DNA of 64,000 nucleotides from Phycisphaeraceae bacterium (GCA_019636655.1 JAHBXB010000002.1:446537-510536), one strand, 5' to 3'. Positions 53,716-63,838 are shown, numbered from the stretch's first letter. The notes: a model not told the origin generated them from the letters alone. Numbers and translations are program-made.

Positions 53716-55002
53716 ATGACACCGCATACCCGCTGGGCCCTCCGCCACCTCACACCGATCCCAATCGTTGCGGCCGCGCTCCTGGCGCTGCCCCCCACTC
53801 TGCCCGCGGCGACCCATGACCCCGAATCCTCCCACGCCGCTTCGCCCCGCCGCGCCGAGATCGAAGCAGTCCTCTCATCGATGAAGGCCGCCGTCCTTGC
53901 CGCCGACACCGCGGCGTACCTCGCGCTGGTCATCCCCGGCGAGGGGCCCGCGGCCAACCCGGTCTTCCGTATGGAACAGGTGAACTGGGCGAAGGACCTC
54001 GCCGACCACGCCCCCGCCTCGTTCGAACTGGCCATCTCGGAGTCGCCGGAGCACGAGCCGACCTTCACCGACGACCGCGCCGAGGTCGAACTCGTCATGA
54101 CCTGGCGGCCCGGCGAGGATGCGAACCGCCCGGGACGCCAGCGCCAGCGGACCGTCCGCTTCCCCGCCCTCTTCCTCCGCGTGCCCGCGGCCGATGGTCC
54201 GGCCACGTGGAAGTATGCCGGCGAGCGCTGGGTCACGGTCGAGGGCCCTCCCGAAGCGGGCGTCGTCGCCCGCTGCTACGACGGATTCGAGAAGATGGCC
54301 CGCGACGCGGTGGACGTCTTCCCGGATGTGCGGCGTCACGTCGAGGACGAGTTCGAACAGCCCATCCCACATCGCCAGGAGATCAAGATCTACCCGTCGA
54401 TGGCCCACCTGCAGGCCTCGATCTACCTCTCCTATGTGGACCCGCTCTCGGGCTGGAACGAGCCGGGGGAGTCGATCAAGCTGCTCGGATCCCGCTCCGG
54501 CCGCTCAAGCAAGCGGGACCTCCGCCCCCTGCTCGCGCACGAATTCGGACACGTCGCCACGTTCGAGTATGGCCCTCGCGCCACCGACATGCCGTGGTGG
54601 ATCCTCGAAGGCGTCGCCGAGTTCGCCGCGCAGCCGTACGCGCCGGGCACCGAGAAACTCTCCACGAGCATGGCCCGCCGGTGGGCCAGGGGCGAGGGCC
54701 CCGGCCTTGCACCCTGGGAGGCCATCACCGACTTCCGCTCCACCGCCCCGACCTGGCAGGGCCACGTCTACCGCCAGGGCCAGCAGATGATCGGCTACAT
54801 CACCACGCGGTTCGGCCGCACGATGCGCAACGCATGGCTCCGCGCCATGGCCGGCGGATCATCGCTGGACGACGCGACCCGGCAGACCCTGGGCATGTCC
54901 TTTGCCGACCTCGACAAGGCGTGGCGGGAATCGCTCACCGATGAGCCGGCCGCCCCTTCACCACCGCCCGCCCCCGATGAACTCGGCCCCTCCTCCCCCT
55001 GA
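53716..55002 (+). CDS. Exported gluzincin-like metalloprotease
   Basis: This 428-residue protein has a signal peptide (IPIVAAALLALPPTLPAA), an N-terminal helical/beta domain and a zinc-protease segment: LLAHEFGHVATFEYG (HExxH) followed by WWILEGVAEFAAQ, where Glu is the third ligand. This is the peptidase MA-like arrangement. The middle contains EDEFEQPIPHRQEIKIYPS. It ends in a Pro-rich stretch. Substrate and location beyond the envelope are unknown. ATG 53716 has AGGA 12 nt upstream. It converges on a short gene, 7 bp away. Confidence 0.82.
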   Translation: MTPHTRWALRHLTPIPIVAAALLALPPTLPAATHDPESSHAASPRRAEIEAVLSSMKAAVLAADTAAYLALVIPGEGPAANPVFRMEQVNWAKDLADHAPASFELAISESPEHEPTFTDDRAEVELVMTWRPGEDANRPGRQRQRTVRFPALFLRVPAADGPATWKYAGERWVTVEGPPEAGVVARCYDGFEKMARDAVDVFPDVRRHVEDEFEQPIPHRQEIKIYPSMAHLQASIYLSYVDPLSGWNEPGESIKLLGSRSGRSSKRDLRPLLAHEFGHVATFEYGPRATDMPWWILEGVAEFAAQPYAPGTEKLSTSMARRWARGEGPGLAPWEAITDFRSTAPTWQGHVYRQGQQMIGYITTRFGRTMRNAWLRAMAGGSSLDDATRQTLGMSFADLDKAWRESLTDEPAAPSPPPAPDELGPSSP

Positions 55003-55009
55003 CCTGGAC

Positions 55010-55381
55010 TCAGTCCATCTTCACATTGACGAAGTTCTTTCCGATCGCGAAGATCTGCACCGAGCGTGCGAGTTCCCGGTTCCCCTCCGCCGACAGATCG
55101 CGGCAGATACCGCTGAACAGCGCCGTGTTGTACGCCACCTCATCGAAACCCAGGATCGCTGACGTCGCCGACTGCACCGCCGCCGCGTGCGACTTCTCGA
55201 GCAGTTCATCCAGTTTCGGGCCGTTCTTCTTGTAGGCGTCCGCCACCTTGATCAGGGCCTTCGCGTTCTCGTGGGCCTTCGCGGCCTTGTCCGCCGCGCG
55301 CTGGTTCATGAAGAACAGCCCGGCCCCGGCCGCCGCAAGCACGACCACGATGACAATCACAACAGCCACGACCTTCTTCAT
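55010..55381 (-). CDS. Hypothetical exported/anchored small protein
   Basis: This 123-residue protein begins with a long hydrophobic segment ([24 protein letters not shown]), likely a membrane anchor, then a helical region ([44 protein letters not shown]). I do not recognise its family. It is divergent from mscL across 162 bp, in which no promoter is clear, and converges on the protease gene. Confidence 0.65.
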   Translation of the reverse strand: MKKVVAVVIVIVVVLAAAGAGLFFMNQRAADKAAKAHENAKALIKVADAYKKNGPKLDELLEKSHAAAVQSATSAILGFDEVAYNTALFSGICRDLSAEGNRELARSVQIFAIGKNFVNVKMD

Positions 55382-55543
55382 CTGAGCCTCCCGGATGACT
55401 CAACCATCATACTCGCCTCTGAAATCCGGTATCCTGCCGGCTTCGGGCAGAGCCCAGCGGGTGTACGGCCGGCGGAATCGCAGGCTCGCACCCCGTGTGA
55501 ACCCTCCGGCCTCTCCGGCCGGACCAGCAACAGGAGTTCTCGT

Positions 55544-55981
55544 ATGGGACTGATCAAGGAGTTCCGTGACTTCGCGATGAAGGGGAACGTCATCGACCTC
55601 GCCGTAGCCGTGATCATCGGCGGGGCCTTCGGCAAGATCGTTACCTCGATGGTCAACGACATCCTGATGCCCCCACTTGGGAAGGTGCTGAACAACGTCA
55701 ACTTCAGCGACCTGTTCATCAATCTCACGCCCGACAAGGGCACGTTCGCCTCCATAGAGGCTGCGAAGGCCGCCGGCGCCGCGACGATCAACTACGGCTC
55801 GTTCATCAACGAGGTCATCAACTTCCTCATCGTGGCCGTCTGCATCTTCGCCGTGATCAAGGCCATGAGCGTCGCGAAGTCTCGCTTTGAGAAGAAGGAG
55901 GCCGCCGCGCCCCCACCTCCTCCCGCGCCGGACATTGTCCTCCTCACCGAGATCCGCGACCTCCTGAAGAAGCAGGCCTGA
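55544..55981 (+). CDS. mscL: Large-conductance mechanosensitive channel
   Basis: This 145-residue channel relieves osmotic down-shock. It has the amphipathic start [45 protein letters not shown] (first helix, gate), a periplasmic loop, the second helix [17 protein letters not shown] and the C-terminal helix with [12 protein letters not shown]. The periplasmic loop ([18 protein letters not shown]) is normal in length and a Pro-rich linker (APPPPPAPD) precedes the last helix. ATG 55544 follows AGGAG by 8 nt, so the longer frame in the divergent spacer is not used. Confidence 0.95.
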   Translation: MGLIKEFRDFAMKGNVIDLAVAVIIGGAFGKIVTSMVNDILMPPLGKVLNNVNFSDLFINLTPDKGTFASIEAAKAAGAATINYGSFINEVINFLIVAVCIFAVIKAMSVAKSRFEKKEAAAPPPPPAPDIVLLTEIRDLLKKQA

Positions 55982-56118
55982 TCCCGGCCGATAACCGCCA
56001 CGAGGTCCGTCCGGGACGCCCGCGCAACCGTGGCGCCGAGTGTCCGCGCTCGCGCGGCTGGGCACACCGGCCCGCACGACCGATCACACTCCCGTTCCCC
56101 GCTGGAGCCCGCGATCCC

Positions 56119-56670
56119 ATGCGCCCCTGTCGCCGCAAAAACCGAACCCGGCCCGCCTTCTCGATGGTCGAGTTGATCATCGTCATGGTGATCGTCGGGC
56201 TGGTCAGCGCGATGGCGATCCCGCGGCTCTCTTCCGCCGCCGATCGCAGCCGCGTCGCCGCCACCACCGCCAACCTGCGGCTCATCGCCCGCGCCATCGA
56301 GTACTACGCCGCCGAACACGCCGACCGCGGCCCACTCGACGAGCCCGATGGTTCCACCACCTCTGACGGCGACCTCGTCGCCTCCCGTCTGACGGCCCGC
56401 ACGACCGCCTCGGGACAGGTCTCCAGCACAGGCCCCTTCGGCCCCTACCTCCGAACGATGCCCCCGAACCCCTACAACCGGCTCGCCACCATCCGCATCG
56501 GCGGCGCCGCGGCCGGAGCCAACACCCACGGCTGGCGCCTCGACCCGGCCACCCGCCTGCTCGCAGGCGATCACCCGGGCGTGGTTGCTCCCTCCGGCGG
56601 CGGCGACGGGGCGCTGGCGGTCGACGGCGGAGCAGCGGTCGCTGACGGCGAACTCGAGATCGCTCCCTAA
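56119..56670 (+). CDS. Pseudopilin-like protein (GspG-type)
   Basis: This 183-residue protein starts with a basic leader and FSMVELIIVMVIVGLVSAMAIPRLSSAADR, a type IV prepilin signal with the +5 Glu and long hydrophobic helix. The body has NLRLIARAIEYYAAEHADRGPLD and PYLRTMPPNPYN, which is close to the major pseudopilin GspG of type II secretion. No other secretion gene lies beside it. It is likely processed by a prepilin peptidase and placed in a pseudopilus; the complex is not in the window. Confidence 0.82.
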   Translation: MRPCRRKNRTRPAFSMVELIIVMVIVGLVSAMAIPRLSSAADRSRVAATTANLRLIARAIEYYAAEHADRGPLDEPDGSTTSDGDLVASRLTARTTASGQVSSTGPFGPYLRTMPPNPYNRLATIRIGGAAAGANTHGWRLDPATRLLAGDHPGVVAPSGGGDGALAVDGGAAVADGELEIAP

Positions 56671-56782
56671 AGGCCTCTCCAAACACCACGGTCCGCACAA
56701 ACTCCCACCATCGGTCGCATGAGTGGGTCGCCGGTTTCCCCCCCTTCGACCCCATCTGGAGGTACAATGGCCACCCCGAGGC

Positions 56783-56803
56783 GGGAGGGTCCTTCTCCCT
56801 CCC
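56783..56803 (+). other. Hairpin in the bactofilin leader
   Basis: GGGAGGG at 56783-56789 can pair with CCCTCCC at 56797-56803 across a 7-nt loop, 25 bp before the bactofilin start. It is probably an mRNA leader structure. Confidence 0.45.
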
Positions 56804-56828
56804 TGCACCCTCGCGGCAGGAGCCTTGC

Positions 56829-57269
56829 ATGCCCCCGGAATCCTCGAATCAGACCACCATCATCGGCCCGGACACCCACATCAAGGGGGATATGACCTTC
56901 GATTCGACCGCCCGCATCCTGGGCACGTTCGAGGGCAACATCACGGCCAAGGGCGAACTCCAGATCGCCGAGGGCGCCACCTGCAAGGCCTCGGTTGAGG
57001 CCGGCAAGGTTGTGGTCGACGGCCTGGTCGAAGGCAACCTCACCGCCCGCGAGCGGGTCGAACTCAACGCCAAGGCCCGGATCAAGGGCGATGTCGTGGC
57101 CGCCCGGCTCGTCGTGGCTGATGGAGCCTCGGTCTCCGGGCGCGTCACCATCGGACCCGACGCGACCAAGTCCTCCGGCCGCCCGGCCGAGGACGGCAAG
57201 CCCAACGTCGTCGTGACGGCCCACCAGCAGCAGGGACAGGGACAGGGACAGCCGGTCCGCAAGCCATAA
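56829..57269 (+). CDS. Bactofilin
   Basis: This 146-residue bactofilin has the right-handed beta-helix repeat pattern: DTHIKGDMTFDSTARILGTFEGNITAKGELQIAEGATCKASVEAGKVVVDGLVEGNLTARERVELNAKARIKGDVVAARLVV. Bactofilins polymerise into filaments at the membrane and position enzymes or polymers; they affect shape in several phyla. The C-terminus is a Gln/Gly tail (QQQGQGQGQPVRKP). The ATG at 56829 lies 14 bp after GCAGGAG. A second bactofilin gene follows 75 bp later. Confidence 0.9.
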   Translation: MPPESSNQTTIIGPDTHIKGDMTFDSTARILGTFEGNITAKGELQIAEGATCKASVEAGKVVVDGLVEGNLTARERVELNAKARIKGDVVAARLVVADGASVSGRVTIGPDATKSSGRPAEDGKPNVVVTAHQQQGQGQGQPVRKP

Positions 57270-57344
57270 GAGCCGGCCGCGAGTCCGCCGGACACGTGCT
57301 GACCTTGACCGCGCCGCGCCCGTCAGCCGCGGCGAGTTGATTCC

Positions 57345-57755
57345 ATGGCCAAAGCACCCGCGACACGAGTTGTGACCTGCTACCACTGCCGGGCTGTCGT
57401 CGAACTCTCGGCGCAGGCTCGCAGCGCGACGTGCCCCAAGTGCCACAAGGGGCTCGTGCTCGACGACGTGGTCGTCGAGGGGTACCGCGCGGTCCGCAAG
57501 ATCCAGACCTGCGGGCGCGTCGTCGTCGAGAAGAAGGGCCGCTTCGTCGGCCAGAGTGTCGAGGCGATCGGCGGCGTGGAGATCCAGGGGACCGTCGAGG
57601 CCAACATCATCTGCGGCGGGCGCGTCCACATGGGCCCCAAGTCCCACCTCAAGGGCGACCTCACCGCCGGCTCGCTCGCCGTAGAACTCGGCGCGACCAT
57701 CGCCGGCGCGGTCGTGAAGGTGCCCGAGGAACGGGAGAAGGCGGCCGCGTCATGA
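57345..57755 (+). CDS. Bactofilin-like protein with N-terminal zinc ribbon
   Basis: This 136-residue protein joins two parts. The first 45 residues are a zinc ribbon: VTCYHCRAVVELSAQARSATCPKCHKGL (CxxC...CxxC). The rest is a short bactofilin beta-helix: KIQTCGRVVVEKKGRFVGQSVEAIGGVEIQGTVEANIICGGRVHMGPKSHLKGDLTAGSLAVELGATIAG. The fusion suggests a filament protein that binds nucleic acid or another partner through zinc. Its stop overlaps the nitroreductase start (ATGA at 57752-57755), so the two are coupled. Confidence 0.85.
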   Translation: MAKAPATRVVTCYHCRAVVELSAQARSATCPKCHKGLVLDDVVVEGYRAVRKIQTCGRVVVEKKGRFVGQSVEAIGGVEIQGTVEANIICGGRVHMGPKSHLKGDLTAGSLAVELGATIAGAVVKVPEEREKAAAS

Positions 57756-58324
57756 ACGAGCAGGTGCTCTCGCTCCTGAGATCCCGCCGGTCCTCGGCGC
57801 TGCGCACGCTGTCGGCGCCGGGGCCCTCCGATGCCGAGATCGACTCGCTGCTGGCCCTCTCGGCGCGGGTGCCGGATCACGGCAAGCTCGTCCCGTGGCG
57901 GTTCATCGTCATCGCCGGCGAGGGCCGGCGGCGCCTCGAGGGCGTCATCGCCGACGCCTTCGCGGCGGGACAATCGGCGGGGGGCGACAAGGGGCCGCCA
58001 CGCGAGGGCAACTGGCTCGGCCCTGCCCCGTTGACCATCGCGGTCATCTCCTCGCCGCGGGAGCACCCGAAGATCCCAGAGTGGGAGCAGACCCTCTCGG
58101 CCGGCGCGGTGTGCATGTCCATGCTCGTCGCCGCCAAGGCGATGGGGTACGGGGCCGTGTGGCTGACCGAGTGGTACGCGTACGACCGGCGCGTGCTGGC
58201 GGCACTCGGCCTCGCGCCGCACGAGCGTCTCGCCGGGTTCATGCACCTGGGGACCGAGCCCTCGCCGCGAGAGGACCGCCCGCGCCCGGTGATGGCCGAC
58301 ATCGTGACCCACTTCACCGGCTGA
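57752..58324 (+). CDS. Nitroreductase family protein (YdjA-like)
   Basis: This 190-residue FMN-dependent enzyme resembles YdjA-type nitroreductases: LLRSRRSSALRTLSAPGPSDAEIDSLLALSARVPDHGKLVPWRFIVIAGEG, then SAGAVCMSMLVAAKAMGYGAVWLTEWYAYD and FMHLGTEP. It would reduce nitro, quinone or similar acceptors with NAD(P)H. The start overlaps the stop of the zinc-ribbon bactofilin. It ends 15 bp from the convergent phosphofructokinase gene. Confidence 0.88.
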   Translation: MNEQVLSLLRSRRSSALRTLSAPGPSDAEIDSLLALSARVPDHGKLVPWRFIVIAGEGRRRLEGVIADAFAAGQSAGGDKGPPREGNWLGPAPLTIAVISSPREHPKIPEWEQTLSAGAVCMSMLVAAKAMGYGAVWLTEWYAYDRRVLAALGLAPHERLAGFMHLGTEPSPREDRPRPVMADIVTHFTG

Positions 58325-58339
58325 TCCGCGGCAAGGCCT

Positions 58340-59434
58340 TCAATCCCCGAACGACACACCCAGCGCCCGCGCGGCCTCCACCAGCGGGCTGTCGAGCGGC
58401 ACCTTGCGCTGCTTCCCCGCGGCCTCGCGGATGTCGACGTCCACCAGTTCGAGCCCCTTGAGCCCGACGAGACGGTTCCGCGCACCCGCCCGCAACAGAC
58501 GGATCGCGTGGAAGCCGAACTGCGTCGCCAGCACCCGGTCGGCCGGGATCGGCGAACCGCCCCGCTGGACGTGCCCGAGGACGACGTGCCGCGACTCCAC
58601 CCCTGTGCGCCGCTCCAGTTCGTCGGAGACGACCTTGGCGATCCCGCCCAGGCGGATCGGATCGGGCGACGACGGGTCCACGCGGTGCACGACCTGCTCC
58701 CCGCCCTTGGGCCGGGCTCCTTCGGAGATCGCGATCACAGTGTGACGCGTGCCCGTGCGGGCCCGCTCCTGCACCAGCGCGGCGACCTTATCCATCGAGA
58801 CCTCGATCTCCGGGATCAGGATCGCGTGCGAACTGCTCGCGATCCCGGCATGCAGCGCCAGGAAGCCGGCGTGCCGGCCCATGACCTCGACGACCAGGAC
58901 ACGGTGGTGGCTCGCCGCGGTGGTCTGGACGCGGTCGATCGCCTCCGCCGCGGTGGCGACCGCCGTGAGGAAGCCGAAGGTCACGTCGGTGCCGACCAGG
59001 TCGTTGTCGATGGTCTTGGGGATGCCGATGCAGTTGACCCCCGCCTCCACGAACGACTGGGCGACAGTCATCGACCCGTCGCCGCCGATCACCAGCAGGG
59101 CGTCGATCCTCTCCCTGCCGAGCAGGTCGAGGCACCGGTCCAGGACGTTCTCAAAGACCGGCTTGCCGTCCGCATCGCGCCGCACGGCGAACCGGCGCGG
59201 GTCGGACTTGTTGCACGCGCCCAAGATCGTGCCGCCGGCATTGAGGATGTCCCGCACGTCGGAAGCGACCAGGGGCGAGGTCCGCCCCTCGATCAGGCCC
59301 AGGTAGCCGTCGTGCACCCCCAGGACTTCGACGCCCGCGTGAAGCGCCCCCATCGTGACGACGCGGATGACGGCGTTGAGGCCGGGGCAATCACCACCGG
59401 CGGTGAGGACAGCGATACGTCGGATGGCCTTCAT
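58340..59434 (-). CDS. pfkA: 6-phosphofructokinase, ATP-type (mixed signature)
   Basis: This 364-residue PFKA-family enzyme has RIAVLTAGGDCPGLNAVIR, the phosphate-donor signature VIGGDGSM (117-121), PKTIDNDL (139-146), GRHAGFLALHAG and RGGSPIPADRVLA. In the family, the Gly in GGDGS favours ATP, while Lys in PKTIDND is usual in pyrophosphate enzymes and in some ATP enzymes of clade III. It phosphorylates fructose 6-phosphate. The start ATG 59432-59434 is 106 bp from the divergent pyrophosphate-type gene. Confidence 0.9.
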   Translation of the reverse strand: MKAIRRIAVLTAGGDCPGLNAVIRVVTMGALHAGVEVLGVHDGYLGLIEGRTSPLVASDVRDILNAGGTILGACNKSDPRRFAVRRDADGKPVFENVLDRCLDLLGRERIDALLVIGGDGSMTVAQSFVEAGVNCIGIPKTIDNDLVGTDVTFGFLTAVATAAEAIDRVQTTAASHHRVLVVEVMGRHAGFLALHAGIASSSHAILIPEIEVSMDKVAALVQERARTGTRHTVIAISEGARPKGGEQVVHRVDPSSPDPIRLGGIAKVVSDELERRTGVESRHVVLGHVQRGGSPIPADRVLATQFGFHAIRLLRAGARNRLVGLKGLELVDVDIREAAGKQRKVPLDSPLVEAARALGVSFGD

Positions 59435-59540
59435 GGCGGAACTCCCGGGTGCTCGACCGAGTCGGCGCGCCGGCAGCCCCGGGGCGGTACCATGGGCGAC
59501 CCAGGGGACAAACGACGCGAACGGAACAACGGAGAAGGCT

Positions 59541-60782
59541 ATGAGAGGTACTCGCACCGTGAAGAGGGCCCGTGCGGCCGAGGCGGGCAACGCGATCATC
59601 GGACAGTCCGGCGGCCCGACGGCGGTGATCAACCAGTCGCTCGCCGGGCTCGTCGAATCGCTGCGCAAGCACAAGCACATCCGCAAGGTCTACGGGATGC
59701 GCCACGGCGTCAACGGCCTGGTCAAGGACGACGTGATCGACCTGACCAAGCTCCCGCTCACGCACCTGAACAAGATCGCCGTCACCCCCTCCGCCGCGCT
59801 CGGCTCGTCGCGCGACAAGCCCGACCGGGACTACTGCAACGCGATCCTCAACGCCTGCACCAAGTTCCGCATCCGCTACTTCTTCTACATCGGCGGCAAC
59901 GACTCGTCGGACACCTGCCGCATCGTCAACGAGCTGGCCCGCGAGGCCGGCTACGAGATGACCTGCTACCACGTCCCCAAGACCGTCGACAACGACCTGA
60001 TGATGAACGACCACACGCCCGGCTTCCCCTCCGCCGCGAGGTTCCAGGCGCTGGCGTTCATGGCCGACAGCCTCGACAACGCGAGCCTGCCGGGCGTCAA
60101 GATCAACATCGTCATGGGCCGGCACGCCGGATTCCTCACCGCCGCCGCCGCGCTGGCCCGCGGCGAGGGGAAGGGCGCGGACCGCAACGGCCCGCACCTG
60201 GTCTACCTCCCCGAGGTGCCCCTTAACCGCGACTCGTTCCTCACCGACGTCGAGCGCGTCTACGCCCGTCTGGGCCGCTGCCAGGTCGCCGTCTCCGAGG
60301 GGATCACCGACGCCCGCGGCCAGCCGATGATCTCCCAGCTGATGGAGAACCTCGACCGCGACTCGCACGGGAATATCCAGCTCTCGGGCGTCGGCGCCCT
60401 CGGCGATGCCCTGGCCGACCTCGTGCGCCGGAACGTCAAGCTCCCCAGCGGGAAGGCCCTGCGCGTGCGTGCCGACACCTTCGGCTACCTCCAGCGCTGC
60501 TGGCCCGACCCCTCGCCGATCGACTCCCGGGAGGCGCGCGACGCCGCCAAGTTCGCCGTCTCGTGCGCGATGCGGGGCGAGCCAAGCGGGTCGATCGCCA
60601 TCGTCCGGCTGAAGAACAAGCCGTACAAGGCGGGGTACAAACGCGTCGAGCTCACCGATGTCGCGGCCAAGACCCGCCACATGCCCAAGGAGTTCATCGA
60701 GGGCTCCAACAACGTGACCAGGGCGTTCCTGAACTACGCCAAGCCGCTCGTAGGGCCGCTGCCGGTGATGACCCGGCTGTAG
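59541..60782 (+). CDS. pfp: Pyrophosphate-type 6-phosphofructokinase
   Basis: This 413-residue enzyme has NAIIGQSGGPTAVINQSL at the N-terminus, YIGGNDSSDT (118-125; Asp in place of the ATP-type Gly), HVPKTVDNDLMMNDHTPG (Lys148) and MGRHAGFLTAAAALARG. The Asp and Lys pair is the mark of pyrophosphate-dependent enzymes, which work reversibly near equilibrium. The start ATG 59541 has GGAGAAGG upstream. It is divergent from the ATP-type gene and followed by a strong bidirectional hairpin. Confidence 0.9.
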   Translation: MRGTRTVKRARAAEAGNAIIGQSGGPTAVINQSLAGLVESLRKHKHIRKVYGMRHGVNGLVKDDVIDLTKLPLTHLNKIAVTPSAALGSSRDKPDRDYCNAILNACTKFRIRYFFYIGGNDSSDTCRIVNELAREAGYEMTCYHVPKTVDNDLMMNDHTPGFPSAARFQALAFMADSLDNASLPGVKINIVMGRHAGFLTAAAALARGEGKGADRNGPHLVYLPEVPLNRDSFLTDVERVYARLGRCQVAVSEGITDARGQPMISQLMENLDRDSHGNIQLSGVGALGDALADLVRRNVKLPSGKALRVRADTFGYLQRCWPDPSPIDSREARDAAKFAVSCAMRGEPSGSIAIVRLKNKPYKAGYKRVELTDVAAKTRHMPKEFIEGSNNVTRAFLNYAKPLVGPLPVMTRL

Positions 60783-60811
60783 CCAGCCGCGACGCGACCG
60801 CAAAAACAAGC

Positions 60812-60845
60812 CGGGGCACGGCCCGCACCTGCTGGCCGTGCCCCG
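60812..60845. terminator. Bidirectional terminator hairpin, with a second GC hairpin downstream
   Basis: CGGGGCACGGCC (60812-60823) and GGCCGTGCCCCG (60834-60845) form a perfect 12-bp stem over a 10-nt loop. On the minus strand a T-rich stretch (GTTTTTG) follows. A second hairpin (60872-60880 with 60885-60893) lies next to it. Together they separate the convergent pfp gene and the DUF1579-like gene. Confidence 0.75.
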
Positions 60846-60913
60846 TTGTGATTCTGGCGCCATGGGGGCCGGGGAGGGGGTGATCCCCCTCCCTCCCCCT
60901 GGTCATCTCAGGG

Positions 60914-61660
60914 TCAGTGCTTGGGCAGGTTGTTCTCGATCGATTTGCGGACGCCGCCGGTGGATGCGGGGGTCGCGCCCTTGTCTCCGGCGGAGCGGGT
61001 GTAGGTGATCTCCATCGCCTTGGACTCGGGCATCCCAGGGCCGCCGTGGTACATCGTCATCACGTGCTTGTCGGGAGAGACCACCTGAAGCGTCTCTCGC
61101 TGGGTGAAGGTCACGATCGTGCCGTCGGGCCCGGGGCCGCTGAACTCACCGGTCAACGTGTACGTCTTGGTCGCGTCGTTGTACGTGCCCGTGCTGTACA
61201 TGATGCCGGTGCTCATGCTGTCGAACCACGTTCCCTCGTACTTCTTGGTGGCGTTGTTGAAGCCGAAGTTACCGGCGCCCGTGAAGGGCTGGCCCATGAA
61301 CTCGCCGCTGTACTCGTGGTGCAGGTAGCGGTCGCCCTGGACGAGGGTGTTCACCATCGTGCCGCGCGAGACGGCGGGCTGGGTGCTGCCGGGCTCGAAC
61401 ATCTTGACCTCGGCGTCCCACGAGCCGGCAAGCTGGGCAATGCGCTTGTGCTCCGGGCCAGGCTGGGAGAGCTTCATCCACGCATCCATCATCTGCTGGT
61501 GCGCATCGGCCCCCTCTTTGGCCGGCTGACCGGCGTGGGTCGGCGAGGCCGGGTTGGCCGTCTTCTTGTCCGGCTGCTGCGCGAGCAGGCTCGCCGAAGC
61601 TCCGGCGATCACGGTTAGAGCAAGGCACGACGTGCTGATTCGGGAAAGGACTCGGTTCAT
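60914..61660 (-). CDS. DUF1579-like exported protein 1
   Basis: This 248-residue protein has a signal peptide (SCLALTVIAGASASLLAQ) and the DUF1579 core: PEHKRIAQLAGSWDAEVKMFEPGSTQPAVSRGTMVNTLVQGDRYLHHEYSGEFMGQPFTG, then YEGTWFDSMSTGIMYSTGTYNDATKTYTLTGEF. The fold is a calycin-like beta barrel; no function is established. ATG 61658-61660 has AAGGAG 7 nt upstream. A related gene lies 69 bp upstream on the same strand. Confidence 0.85.
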   Translation of the reverse strand: MNRVLSRISTSCLALTVIAGASASLLAQQPDKKTANPASPTHAGQPAKEGADAHQQMMDAWMKLSQPGPEHKRIAQLAGSWDAEVKMFEPGSTQPAVSRGTMVNTLVQGDRYLHHEYSGEFMGQPFTGAGNFGFNNATKKYEGTWFDSMSTGIMYSTGTYNDATKTYTLTGEFSGPGPDGTIVTFTQRETLQVVSPDKHVMTMYHGGPGMPESKAMEITYTRSAGDKGATPASTGGVRKSIENNLPKH

Positions 61661-61729
61661 CTGATCACTCCTTGAAGGTCGCACCGCCGCGTCGTGGCTC
61701 ACCGTACAACGGTGTCGCCGCGAGCTCGG

Positions 61730-62482
61730 TCAGTTCCTGGGTTTGCCTGCTGCGTCGGACTCGATCGGCTTCTTGCCGCCCGTCGGGCTCCCCGCAGAGC
61801 CCGCCTTGCCGGCGTGCCCCTCAGCCGCCGGCTGGTCGTCTTTCACGCGGGTGAAACTGATGCTCATCGTCTTGGTCTCCTGCTCCTCGCCGCGCGCGGA
61901 GTAGAAGCCCATCGTGTACGCATCATCGCTGATAGATGTGACAATCCACTTGTGCCTGGTCTTCTGGCGGGTGGCGGGGTCGATCGCCTCGCCCGTGAGC
62001 GTGAACGTGCGACCGTCTTCCGAAACCGTTCCGCTCAGCCACAGGATGCCGGTGCTCTCCGAGTCGATCCACACCGACTCGTACTTCTTCTCCAGGTTGT
62101 TGTACGCCCAGATCCCCGAACCCTCGAACACCTGACTGCCCGTCTTCCCGCGGTAGGTCGTGCGGAGGTAGCGGCCGTCCATCTCCATGACATTTGTCAT
62201 GCGGCCGCTCGATTCGACCGGCGCATTGGTTCCGGGGATGTTGAACTTCACCGAGGCGTCCCACTCCCCAGCCAGCACCTCGAACTTCTTCTGCATCTCC
62301 CCCGGCAGGCCGGCCTCGCGGACCGCCGCGGCCCTCACCTCCCGCTCCGCGCTCGCGGCGTCGGGCGAAGCCTTCTCCCCCTTGCCCGGCGGTTCGCCCG
62401 CCGGCTTCTCCTGGGCCAAGCAGATCGCCGATGCGAGCCACACCGCGGACATCAGCACCGGCACGCTGCGCCATCTGGCCAT
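61730..62482 (-). CDS. DUF1579-like exported protein 2
   Basis: This 250-residue paralogue of the next gene has a signal peptide (SVPVLMSAVWLASAICLAQ), a charged linker, and the same core: MQKKFEVLAGEWDASVKFNIPG...SSGRMTNVMEMDGRYLRTTYRGKTG, YESVWIDSESTGILWLSGT. The end is Gly/Lys-rich. ATG 62480-62482 with GGAG 9 nt upstream is preferred to earlier in-frame starts. A 147-bp spacer lies between it and ribBA, with a short AT-rich patch (62532-62560) that may hold its promoter. Confidence 0.82.
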   Translation of the reverse strand: MARWRSVPVLMSAVWLASAICLAQEKPAGEPPGKGEKASPDAASAEREVRAAAVREAGLPGEMQKKFEVLAGEWDASVKFNIPGTNAPVESSGRMTNVMEMDGRYLRTTYRGKTGSQVFEGSGIWAYNNLEKKYESVWIDSESTGILWLSGTVSEDGRTFTLTGEAIDPATRQKTRHKWIVTSISDDAYTMGFYSARGEEQETKTMSISFTRVKDDQPAAEGHAGKAGSAGSPTGGKKPIESDAAGKPRN

Positions 62483-62629
62483 CGGACAACTCCAAGACAT
62501 CACCCGCGGAGCGAACCCCCGTCTCCCACGATGACCTATCATAGTCCAAACATCAAGTCGGGTCAAGCAGGGCTTCGGTGCACAATCAACACACCAACAC
62601 CCCTGGTCATTCCCCTCCGCGCTCGCGTG

Positions 62630-63838
<1,209 letters not shown>

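Noticed and set aside
56763-56768. TACAAT as a -10 box for the bactofilin gene
   Set aside because: No acceptable -35 hexamer at 16-18 bp upstream.
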